A stretch of 16,047 bases of DNA. Origin: Deltaproteobacteria bacterium (GTDB taxonomy: Bacteria; Desulfobacterota; GWC2-55-46). A program made the position numbers and the translations under genes. The notes beneath the pieces are model-generated. The model ran no database searches. It was not told where the DNA came from and worked only from the letters and a program-made list of their open reading frames with translations. Numbering within the stretch: position 1 is the first letter of the stretch; each line of letters starts with the position of its first letter. The stretch is taken from positions 1 to 16,047 of the forward strand of contig JACRCJ010000123.1 in NCBI GenBank assembly GCA_016219075.1. The letters are read 5' to 3'. Of the stretch, positions 1 to 6,403 are shown piece by piece.

Positions 1-1
1 G

Positions 2-253
2 GTGCTGGGCAACAGGAGCGGCTTTAACATTGCGGAGGTATCGGAGATACACCTCGACCCCGCGTTCGGGTTCAGCGTCTATACGCTTGCGGGCGGGGTG
101 AGGCTCGACCTCGGCAACGGCAACTTCGAGGAGAAGTTCTCGTCCTTTGACAGGATAGTAAAGCTTCGCGGCGGGGACATGGCCGGCGTGGCGACGATGG
201 ACCTTAGCAACAGCCGCGAGGTGGTCCTGGGCTTTACAACAAATGTTGAGTAG
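2..253 (+). CDS. ftsQ: Cell division protein FtsQ, C-terminal end (gene cut by window start)
   Basis: Only the last 83 codons are present; the frame is open to the window edge and the true start lies outside. FtsQ is a bitopic inner-membrane divisome protein that bridges early and late division proteins in the periplasm. The visible part fits the end of the periplasmic beta-domain: a stretch around VSEIHLDPAFGFSVYT, then a strand-rich segment with LGNGNFEEKF and LRGGDMAGVATMDLS. These resemble the part of FtsQ where a septum-specific residue is read out as a linear function of position in the chain of beta strands. The identification relies mainly on position directly upstream of ftsA, the usual ftsQ-ftsA-ftsZ order, because FtsQ is poorly conserved in sequence. 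The stop lies 16 bases before the preferred ftsA start, so the two are probably co-transcribed. Confidence 0.85.
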   Translation: MLGNRSGFNIAEVSEIHLDPAFGFSVYTLAGGVRLDLGNGNFEEKFSSFDRIVKLRGGDMAGVATMDLSNSREVVLGFTTNVE

Positions 254-269
254 GAAGGTGGTGAGGGCA

Positions 270-1499
270 ATGGCAAAAAAGGATGACATCGTCGTCGGGC
301 TCGACATAGGCACAACGAAGATCTGCGCCATAGTCGGGGAGAACAAGAAGGACCGCGTTGAGATTATCGGCAAAGGGACGCACCCATCAAGGCGGCTGCG
401 CACAGGGGTCGTGGTCAACATAGAGAGCACGGTCGAGTCGATAAAGAAGGCGGTGGAAGAGGCCGAGCTCATGGCCGGGTGCGAGATAAACAAGGTCTAC
501 TGCGGGATAGCCGGGGGGCACATAAGGGCGTTCAACAGCCACGGCGTCATAGCGATAAAGAACAGGGAGATAAACCAGGCGGATATAGACAGGGTGATAG
601 AGGCCGCGCAGGCCGTCGTTATCCCCCCCGACAGGGAGGTGATACACGTCATACCCCAGGAATATATAGTGGACGACCAGGAGGGGATACAGGAGCCCCT
701 GGGAATGATAGGCATACGGCTCGAGGTCAAGGTGCATATAGTCACGGCCGCGGTGACCTCGGCCCAGAACATAATCAAGTGCGCGAACAAGGCCGGCCTT
801 GACGTGGCCGACATAGTGCTCCAGCAGATAGCGAGCAGTGAGGCGGTGCTCAACCAGGACGAAAAGGAGATAGGCGTGGTCCTCGTCGACATTGGCGGGG
901 GCACCACCGACATCGCCCTCTACCACAACGGGACGATAAAATACACCACCGTCATCTCCCTCGGCGGCAACCAGGTCACGGGCGACATAGCCGTGGGCCT
1001 GAGGACCCCGACCGGGGAGGCCGAGAAGATAAAGAAGGAGTACGGGTGCGCGATGACAGCCATGGTCTCCAAGGACGACACCATCGAGGTGCAGAGCGTC
1101 GGCGGGAACAAGTCCAAGACGGTCTCCAAATACATGCTCTGCGAGATAATAGAGCCGAGGCTGGAGGAGATATGCACTCTCGTCAAGCGGGAGATAATGA
1201 AGTCGGGCTACGAGGGGCTCATCTCCTCCGGGGTCGTCATCACCGGCGGGACCGCGGCAATGGAAGGCGCGATGGAGCTTGCGGAGCAGGTCTTCAACCT
1301 CCCGGTGAGGAGGGGCCTGCCGGCGAACATCACCGGGCTCGTGGACGTGGTCAGGAGCCCGATGTACTCGACGGGCGTCGGCCTCGTGCAGTACGGGGCC
1401 AAGCAATTGACCGGCACGCAGTTCCAGAGGGGCAACGACAGCAAGGTATTCAGCAAGCTCACGTCGAGGATGAAGTCGTGGATGAAGGAGTTCTTTTAG
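270..1499 (+). CDS. ftsA: Cell division protein FtsA (actin-like membrane tether for FtsZ)
   Basis: FtsA is an actin-fold ATPase that anchors FtsZ filaments to the cytoplasmic membrane and recruits later divisome proteins. From the ATG at 270 the product has 409 residues, a normal length. The first phosphate motif is visible as GLDIGTTK near residues 10-17 and the second as VDIGGGTTD near 206-214. The C terminus, SKLTSRMKSWMKEFF, is the amphipathic helix that binds membrane. An upstream in-frame ATG at 243 overlaps ftsQ; I prefer 270 because MAKKDDIVVGLDIG matches the family's usual N terminus and a purine-rich GGAAGGTGGTGAGG lies just ahead. Ile codon use is striking: 12 of the first 16 Ile codons are ATA despite high GC. 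The next gene, ftsZ, is 219 bases away, wider than usual. Confidence 0.97.
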   Translation: MAKKDDIVVGLDIGTTKICAIVGENKKDRVEIIGKGTHPSRRLRTGVVVNIESTVESIKKAVEEAELMAGCEINKVYCGIAGGHIRAFNSHGVIAIKNREINQADIDRVIEAAQAVVIPPDREVIHVIPQEYIVDDQEGIQEPLGMIGIRLEVKVHIVTAAVTSAQNIIKCANKAGLDVADIVLQQIASSEAVLNQDEKEIGVVLVDIGGGTTDIALYHNGTIKYTTVISLGGNQVTGDIAVGLRTPTGEAEKIKKEYGCAMTAMVSKDDTIEVQSVGGNKSKTVSKYMLCEIIEPRLEEICTLVKREIMKSGYEGLISSGVVITGGTAAMEGAMELAEQVFNLPVRRGLPANITGLVDVVRSPMYSTGVGLVQYGAKQLTGTQFQRGNDSKVFSKLTSRMKSWMKEFF

Positions 1500-1525
1500 C
1501 AGGGGCGCGCGGGCGGAAGGGTTTT

Positions 1526-1620
1526 AATGTTTCCTTCGGGGTATAATTCCCTGCAGCTTGTGCGCAAGCTATGATCAACAGTTTCTTCGGATATCACGGA
1601 GCTTGCTCCGGGGTGGTTCA
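1526..1620 (+). repeat. Dispersed two-hairpin repeat, copy A (ftsA-ftsZ spacer)
   Basis: About 95 bases matching two copies at 13884-14072. Shared order: a left block AATGTTTCCT..GGGTATAAT, a first hairpin (AGCTTG 1555-1560 with CAAGCT 1565-1570), a spacer ending TTCGGATA, a second hairpin (CGGAG 1597-1601 with CTCCG 1606-1610), and the right end GGGGTGGTTCA. It resembles REP-like intergenic repeats of uncultured Desulfobacterota and Nitrospirota that I recall, but I cannot name a family. It contains TATAAT at 1542-1547, yet no -35 sits at the right distance, so I do not call a promoter there. Confidence 0.8.
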
Positions 1621-1639
1621 TTCAGCGCGGACTCCACGT

Positions 1640-1668
1640 TTGTCGAGGCGATGGCATCGGCGTGTAAA
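1640..1668 (+). promoter_or_regulatory. Weak sigma-70-like promoter candidate ahead of ftsZ
   Basis: TTGTCG (1640-1645) and TGTAAA (1663-1668) are separated by 17 bases; each matches its consensus hexamer at 4 of 6 positions. It lies between repeat copy A and the ftsZ ribosome site and would let ftsZ be expressed apart from ftsA. Support is only the spacing and position. Confidence 0.25.
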
Positions 1669-1718
1669 AATTTCAAATATGGAAAATCGTGGCCGTTCAA
1701 AATTAAAGGAGGTGGGTG

Positions 1719-2885
1719 ATGGTGATTGAAATGGACGAGGGTTTCAACAGCGGCGCAAGGCTCAAGGTCATCGGCGTCGGCGGATGCGGCGGCAACGCGG
1801 TCAACACTATGATAGAGAGCGGCCTGGACGGGGTCGAGTTCCTCGCGGCCAACACCGACAGCCAGGCGCTGGAGAAGTCCAGGGCCAACATAAAGATCCA
1901 GCTCGGGGCCGCGCTGACAAAGGGTCTGGGGGCGGGCGCGAACCCGGAGATGGGCAAGAGCGCCGCGCTTGAGAGCAAGGACACCCTGGTCGAGGCCCTG
2001 AAGGGCGCGGACATGGTCTTCATAACCGCGGGCATGGGCGGCGGGACCGGCACAGGGGCGGGCCCAATAGTGGCGGAGGCCGCGAAGTCGGTCGGCGCCC
2101 TTGTCGTGGCCGTGGTAACAAAGCCCTTCGCCTTCGAGGGGACGAAGAAGATGAGGCAGGCCGCAGAGGGGCTCAAGAAGCTCAAGGACGTCGTCGATAC
2201 CGTGATCACCATCCCGAACCAGAGGCTCCTGTCGGTGGCGAGCAAGAACACCGCGCTTACCGAGGCGTTCAAGAGGGCGGACGAGGTGCTCCTCCAGGCC
2301 GTAAAGGGCATCTCCGACGTCATAACCGTTCCGGGGCTGGTGAACGTGGACTTCGCGGACGTAAAGACCATCATGCTGGAGATGGGCCAGGCCCTCATGG
2401 GGAGCGGCGTGGCAAGGGGCGAGAACAGGGCCGCCGAGGCCGCGAGGAAGGCCATCTCCTCGCCTCTGCTGGAGGACATCTCCATACACGGCGCAAGGGG
2501 CGTGCTCATCAACATCACCGGCTCCTCGGACATGACCATCCACGACGTCAACGAGGCGAGTTCCCTTATACACGAAGAGGCCCATGAGGACGCGCATATC
2601 ATATTCGGCGCGGTCGTGGACGACTCCATGGGAGAAGAGGTCAGGGTGACGGTCATCGCCACCGGGTTCGGCAAGGCGAACGAGGCATGGTTCCCGAAGG
2701 ACGCGCTCCCGCAGGCCGTCGTCGTTGACGACCTCGACGTGCCGACGGTGCTGAGGAACAACAGGGACAAGAACCTCGAGATGAAGAGCGGGGACATCAG
2801 GAGGCTCGGCAAGCTCGGCGGGTATAACGTGGACGACGAGGACCTCTACGACACGCCGACCTTCCTGAGAAAGCAGGCCGATTAG
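1719..2885 (+). CDS. ftsZ: Cell division protein FtsZ (tubulin-like GTPase)
   Basis: FtsZ polymerises with GTP into the cytokinetic ring under the membrane. The 388-residue product has all hallmarks: N-terminal GVGGCGGNAVN (19-29), the tubulin signature GGGTGTGAGP (107-116), and the T7 synergy loop NVDFAD (209-214) that completes the GTPase site of the next subunit. The extreme C-terminal peptide DTPTFLRKQAD binds FtsA and other partners. The start is fixed by a strong AGGAGG at 1707-1712, six bases before ATG 1719; a GTG at 1716 is in frame but less well placed. In a typical Geobacter-like order the radical SAM genes found at 9500 would follow closely; here a restriction island of about 6.4 kb intervenes. 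Confidence 0.99.
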   Translation: MVIEMDEGFNSGARLKVIGVGGCGGNAVNTMIESGLDGVEFLAANTDSQALEKSRANIKIQLGAALTKGLGAGANPEMGKSAALESKDTLVEALKGADMVFITAGMGGGTGTGAGPIVAEAAKSVGALVVAVVTKPFAFEGTKKMRQAAEGLKKLKDVVDTVITIPNQRLLSVASKNTALTEAFKRADEVLLQAVKGISDVITVPGLVNVDFADVKTIMLEMGQALMGSGVARGENRAAEAARKAISSPLLEDISIHGARGVLINITGSSDMTIHDVNEASSLIHEEAHEDAHIIFGAVVDDSMGEEVRVTVIATGFGKANEAWFPKDALPQAVVVDDLDVPTVLRNNRDKNLEMKSGDIRRLGKLGGYNVDDEDLYDTPTFLRKQAD

Positions 2886-3114
2886 GCGCGCCCGGCTGTA
2901 GCAGGCGGGCTGTATGGAGATTGACAGGCCGTTCGCAATGACGGTCGAAGGTTTTTTTACGCCATGATACAAGTCCCGGCGCCGGGGGTCTGCGTCGCCG
3001 GGACGGCGCATTATCATGTCAGAGGCGGGATGTTCTTTGCGCGCGGGCGCGCTTTGGGGCGATACCCTGTCCGGCCTTTGGCGCGCCGGCAATGAAAGGT
3101 TTTTCTCAAAGCAT
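2886..3114. other. Spacer between ftsZ and the restriction island (left junction)
   Basis: 229 bases without a convincing gene. It holds a perfect 9-bp inverted repeat, GTCCCGGCG (2973-2981) and CGCCGGGAC (2996-3004), with no T-run after it. A weak stem at CCGT/ACGG (about 2929-2944) precedes a run of seven T at 2952-2958 and could be a poor ftsZ terminator. The mod reading frame stays open back to 3016, but that part is GC-rich and looks non-coding. Composition changes from ftsZ-like to island-like close to 3090-3115, so the left edge of the acquired segment is probably there. No clean promoter for mod was found. Confidence 0.5.
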
Positions 3115-5085
3115 ATGCCAGAATCACTGATTGAACAACTGCCCAAAATCGTCGCTGAGGGCAAAAAAGAGGTAGAGAAGATACTTGAGAGGCTTTCAGG
3201 GCCGCATAAGCTCGCCCTGCAAACCAACGAGTATGTATTGCCGTCAAAGGACAAATCAGGCTTATTCCGCGGGAATATAAGAGAAATAAACGATAAGGAG
3301 TGGCTGAACCGTCTTGTCTATGGCGATAACCTTCTTGTTATGCAGGCCCTCCTTGCCGGTGACCCGGCGACAGGACTTCCCTCGATGCGCGGCAAGGTTG
3401 ACTTGATTTACATTGACCCGCCTTTTGACAGCAAGGCGGATTACAGGACAAAGATTACTCTGCCAGGGTTTACAGTAATAGCTGACGGGACTTACAAGGC
3501 TGACGGCAGCGTAAGGGCAAGCGGCAGTTCGGAAGCTTTTACCGTTGTGCAGAAACCGACGGTACTGGAGCAGTTCGCTTATTCGGATACGTGGAAGGAC
3601 GGGACGGCAAGCTATTTGAGGATGATTTATCCGAGGCTGGTCTTGATGAGAGAATTACTTTCTGATACAGGTTCGATCTATGTTCATACAGACTGGCATA
3701 TAGGACATTATATTAAAATAATATTAGATGAAAGTTTTGGGCGAGAAAATTTTCAGAATGAAATAGTTTGGAAGTATACGAAGTTTCAAATGCTCAAGAT
3801 GACAAGATTCGTTATAAATTCCGATAGACTTTTATGGTATGCAAAAAACAAACAAAGGTGTTTTTATAGCCCGCAGAAGGAGCCGTTGGAAAACCCTAAA
3901 AAACTATTAAAAAAACATTGGGATAAAGAATTGGGCAGGATACAAAATGTTAAAGATGAAAATGGCAAAGTCCAGTACATAGAAATTTTGGAAGAAAAAA
4001 TTGATGATGTGTGGGATATACCTTATATAGGTGCCACCTCAAGTGAAAGGCAAAATTATGACACGCAAAAACCAGAGAAACTTCTCGATAGAATAATTAA
4101 GGCTTCATCCCCTGTCAATGGGGTTGTTGCTGACTTTTTCTCCGGTTCCGGCACTACCGGCGCAGTCGCCGAAAAACTCGGACGTCGCTGGATAATGTCC
4201 GATATCGGTAAACCTGCAATAATGATTACCCGTAAAAGATTGATAGATCAGGAGAGTAAACCCTTCCTGTATCAGTCAATCGGCGATTATCAGAAGGAGG
4301 CATTCGCCTCATCCCGCATCTTCAGGCGCGTCGGCGACCTTGCTCATGTAGTCCTTAATCTGTATGGCGCCCTCCCTTTTCCAGATGAACAGAACCCGAA
4401 CCGGAACCTCGGTTATCTGAAGAACAGCCGGACTCTGGTTCTGGTGGACTCTCCTGCCAAGCTGACAGGCTATGCCACCCTTAAGAGGGCGCAGGAATTA
4501 CGGGAGTCTTTTCTGGGAGGATGGAACAAGGTGATCGTCCTGGGCTGGAACTTCGCCTTTGATATAGCTTCGATTATACAAAATCTTAATGACGATAAGT
4601 TAGAGGTGCTTGTTATCCCGCCCGACCTGCTGGATAAGCTTAAAAGCAAGTCCAGCTATCAAAGCCTGCTTAAAGGCGGGAAAATCAGGTTTTCGTCCCT
4701 GCAATATCTTTCAATCAAGAAGCCTGTTGTCAATAACCATTCCTCGGACATTGACGAGATCACCTTAGAGCTTGATAATTACGTCCTCTTATCGCCCGAT
4801 GCGCTCCCCCTTGACGATACCAGCATGGGAAAGCTACAGCATATAATAGCGCACGACCCGCTTGCCCTAATTGAATACTGGAGCGTAGACCCCGATTATG
4901 ACGGAGAGACATTCAGGAGCAAGTGGCAGGACTACCGCGAGAATACGGAAAACGACAGCGACCCTTTCCGCGTAGTAAAATCAGTGAAGATACTCGCCCC
5001 CAAGGTCAAAGGCAAAAGGAAGATTTGCGTTAAGGCGGTTGACGTATTCGGATTTGAGAGCGTCGTGGTTGAGGAGGTGGGGTGA
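3115..5085 (+). CDS. mod: Type III restriction-modification DNA methyltransferase (Mod subunit), adenine-specific
   Basis: Likely methylates adenine N6 at an asymmetric site using S-adenosylmethionine, and supplies site recognition for the Res subunit encoded at 6401. The 656-residue product has catalytic motif IV, DPPF, at 101-104 and the SAM-binding motif I, DFFSGSGTTGA, at 340-350, preceded by YDTQKPEKLL (315-324). Motif IV before motif I is the beta-class order of type III Mod enzymes. The segment between them (about 183-325), where the target recognition domain is expected, is markedly AT-rich compared with both sides. I chose ATG 3115 because MPESLIEQLPKIV looks like the family's N terminus; the frame stays open to 3016, but that 99-base stretch is GC-rich and unlike coding sequence. 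The stop overlaps a 12-codon ORF by one base (TGATG). Confidence 0.92.
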   Translation: MPESLIEQLPKIVAEGKKEVEKILERLSGPHKLALQTNEYVLPSKDKSGLFRGNIREINDKEWLNRLVYGDNLLVMQALLAGDPATGLPSMRGKVDLIYIDPPFDSKADYRTKITLPGFTVIADGTYKADGSVRASGSSEAFTVVQKPTVLEQFAYSDTWKDGTASYLRMIYPRLVLMRELLSDTGSIYVHTDWHIGHYIKIILDESFGRENFQNEIVWKYTKFQMLKMTRFVINSDRLLWYAKNKQRCFYSPQKEPLENPKKLLKKHWDKELGRIQNVKDENGKVQYIEILEEKIDDVWDIPYIGATSSERQNYDTQKPEKLLDRIIKASSPVNGVVADFFSGSGTTGAVAEKLGRRWIMSDIGKPAIMITRKRLIDQESKPFLYQSIGDYQKEAFASSRIFRRVGDLAHVVLNLYGALPFPDEQNPNRNLGYLKNSRTLVLVDSPAKLTGYATLKRAQELRESFLGGWNKVIVLGWNFAFDIASIIQNLNDDKLEVLVIPPDLLDKLKSKSSYQSLLKGGKIRFSSLQYLSIKKPVVNNHSSDIDEITLELDNYVLLSPDALPLDDTSMGKLQHIIAHDPLALIEYWSVDPDYDGETFRSKWQDYRENTENDSDPFRVVKSVKILAPKVKGKRKICVKAVDVFGFESVVVEEVG

Positions 5086-5110
5086 TGGAAAAATTTATTA
5101 AGGAGAAACA

Positions 5111-5557
5111 ATGGCCGAAATAAATCTTACGCAAGCAGAGGCGGACGCGCTCATCGCCAGGGAGAAGCGCAGGATTGACGATGAACGGTGGAACTATCCC
5201 GGTCTCGGGGGTTCAATATCCATACCCTTAGTATCTTTAGATAAGAGAGAAAAATTCCTGCTTGACATAAGCAGGGGCAAAATTGACCTGCTGAAAGGAA
5301 GTTATCAAAACAGATCCCGGCAGGTTATTGTGCTTGTCCGTGTGGACTTTGGGGGACAGCCGCATCGAAATCCCGATGATAAAGAGATACCTTCGCCGCA
5401 TCTTCATATATATCGTGAGGGGTACGGCGACAAGTGGGCTACGCTCATCCCGGCAGATAGGTTTTCAAATATATCAGACTCGTGGCAAACACTTGAGGAT
5501 TTCATGATATTTTGTAATATAATTGAGCCACCACTAATTGACAGGGGGCTATTCTAA
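5111..5557 (+). CDS. Small uncharacterised protein (possibly DUF6978 family) between mod and res
   Basis: 148 residues, soluble, with no signal peptide or membrane segment. The start is well supported: AAGGAG lies a few bases before ATG 5111. The N-terminal third has a charged helix (LTQAEADALIAREKRRIDDE). The core is beta-rich and has a conserved-looking histidine cluster: GGQPHRNPD (81-89) and PHLHIYREGYGDKWA (96-110). Those histidines plus acidic residues could bind a metal or nucleic acid, but this is speculation. From memory the sequence resembles a DUF6978-type family that occurs beside DUF1828 genes; I cannot confirm the number. Its stop codon overlaps the next start (TAATG), so the two are translationally coupled and probably act as a pair, for example as an inhibitor with its target, or as two subunits. 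Function unknown. Confidence 0.8.
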   Translation: MAEINLTQAEADALIAREKRRIDDERWNYPGLGGSISIPLVSLDKREKFLLDISRGKIDLLKGSYQNRSRQVIVLVRVDFGGQPHRNPDDKEIPSPHLHIYREGYGDKWATLIPADRFSNISDSWQTLEDFMIFCNIIEPPLIDRGLF

Positions 5558-6321
5558 TGATTGATGAAATTCAAAAACTGTTAGAACAGTATATGGTTTG
5601 GCTAAAAGACAAAACAGCCCTTCGTCAAGTCAAGGATTGGATCGAAATTACCACTCCCTACTTAGATCGCCATAATGATTATTTGCAGATTTACGCGAAG
5701 CGTGAAAACGGTGGATTCCTTCTCACCGATGATGGCTATACAATTGAAGATTTGAGAAGATCAGGGTGTGAGCTTGAGAGCAAGAAGCGTAAAGACCTTT
5801 TAACGATCACATTGAACGGTTTTGGAGTCAAAACAGATGGTGATGCGCTGGTTGTCCACGCATCGGCGGACAATTTCTCGCTGAGGAAACATAATATGAT
5901 TCAGGCCATGCTTGCGGTAAATGACCTTTTTTATTTGGCCGGGCCTATCGTGTCAAGCCTCTTTCTTGAAGACGTTACCGCGTGGTTGGATTTACATGAT
6001 ATACGCTACACCCCAAGAGTGAAGTTTGCAGGCAATAGCGGTTACGACCATCTGTTTGATTTTGTCATCCCGGCATCGAAGAAACAGCCTGAGCGTATAC
6101 TGAAAGTGATAAAGCATCCGAGCCGTGATACCGCCGAGTTGGTCGCTTTCGCCTGTATAGATACTAAAGAAGTAAGACCGCCAAACTCACGTGCGTATAC
6201 CATTTTGAATGATACTGAACACGCCCCTTCAACCTCTGTGCTGGATGCGCTGCGCAGTTATAATGTAAGTCCTGTTTTATGGAGCAGGCGCGAGGAAGTT
6301 AGAGAAGAACTGGCGGCATGA
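5557..6321 (+). CDS. DUF1828/DUF1829-like protein of unknown function
   Basis: 254 residues, predicted soluble. The N-terminal domain (about 25-120) has the pattern I associate with DUF1828: ITTPYLDRHNDYLQIYAKRE followed by GGFLLTDDGYTIEDLRRSG (52-70). The C-terminal domain (about 155-245) fits DUF1829: DHLFDFVIPAS (164-174), a KVIKHP strand near 183-188, FACIDTKEVR (198-207) and YTILND (214-219). Neither domain has an activity known to me. Translation starts on the TAATG that ends the preceding gene, with AGGGGG at 5543-5548 as ribosome site. Its stop overlaps a short ORF by ATGA, and res begins 80 bases on. Location inside a type III operon suggests a role in controlling or extending restriction, or an independent toxin-antitoxin-like or defence pair carried with it. 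Confidence 0.85.
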   Translation: MIDEIQKLLEQYMVWLKDKTALRQVKDWIEITTPYLDRHNDYLQIYAKRENGGFLLTDDGYTIEDLRRSGCELESKKRKDLLTITLNGFGVKTDGDALVVHASADNFSLRKHNMIQAMLAVNDLFYLAGPIVSSLFLEDVTAWLDLHDIRYTPRVKFAGNSGYDHLFDFVIPASKKQPERILKVIKHPSRDTAELVAFACIDTKEVRPPNSRAYTILNDTEHAPSTSVLDALRSYNVSPVLWSRREEVREELAA

Positions 6322-6403
6322 GGTACTACGGAACAAAATCGTCAGAGAAAAGGTAAATGAATTTTATAAAAAGAAAATCCCTTTTGATGGCAGGCAAATA
6401 ATG
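6318..6403 (+). promoter_or_regulatory. Chain of two mini-ORFs linking the DUF1828 gene to res
   Basis: A 12-codon ORF (6318-6356, MRYYGTKSSEKR) starts on the ATGA that ends the upstream gene. Its stop is followed at once by the ATG of a 14-codon ORF (6357-6401, MNFIKRKSLLMAGK), whose TAA overlaps the res ATG (TAATG). A ribosome could therefore pass from one frame to the next into res. The res ATG has only a weak ribosome site (GGCAGG at 6389-6394). The arrangement may couple or limit Res synthesis; chance or relics of a decayed gene are alternatives. Confidence 0.3.

Noticed and set aside
387..1406. 339-codon minus-strand reading frame opposite ftsA
   Set aside because: Shadow of ftsA with no domain-like pattern.
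2921..2926. Perfect TTGACA after ftsZ as a promoter for mod
   Set aside because: No acceptable -10 hexamer lies 16-18 bases downstream.
3016..3114. N-terminal extension of Mod from the ATG at 3016
   Set aside because: The 33 extra codons are GC-rich, unlike the rest of mod, and precede a typical family N terminus at 3115.
1575..3254. 559-codon minus-strand reading frame opposite ftsZ
   Set aside because: Shadow of ftsZ extended by a repeat and a GC-rich spacer; no recognisable domain.
3898..3915. A6 and A7 tracts in mod as a phase-variation switch
   Set aside because: They are short, lie in a very AT-rich segment where such runs are expected, and are unlike the long simple repeats of known phase-variable mod genes.
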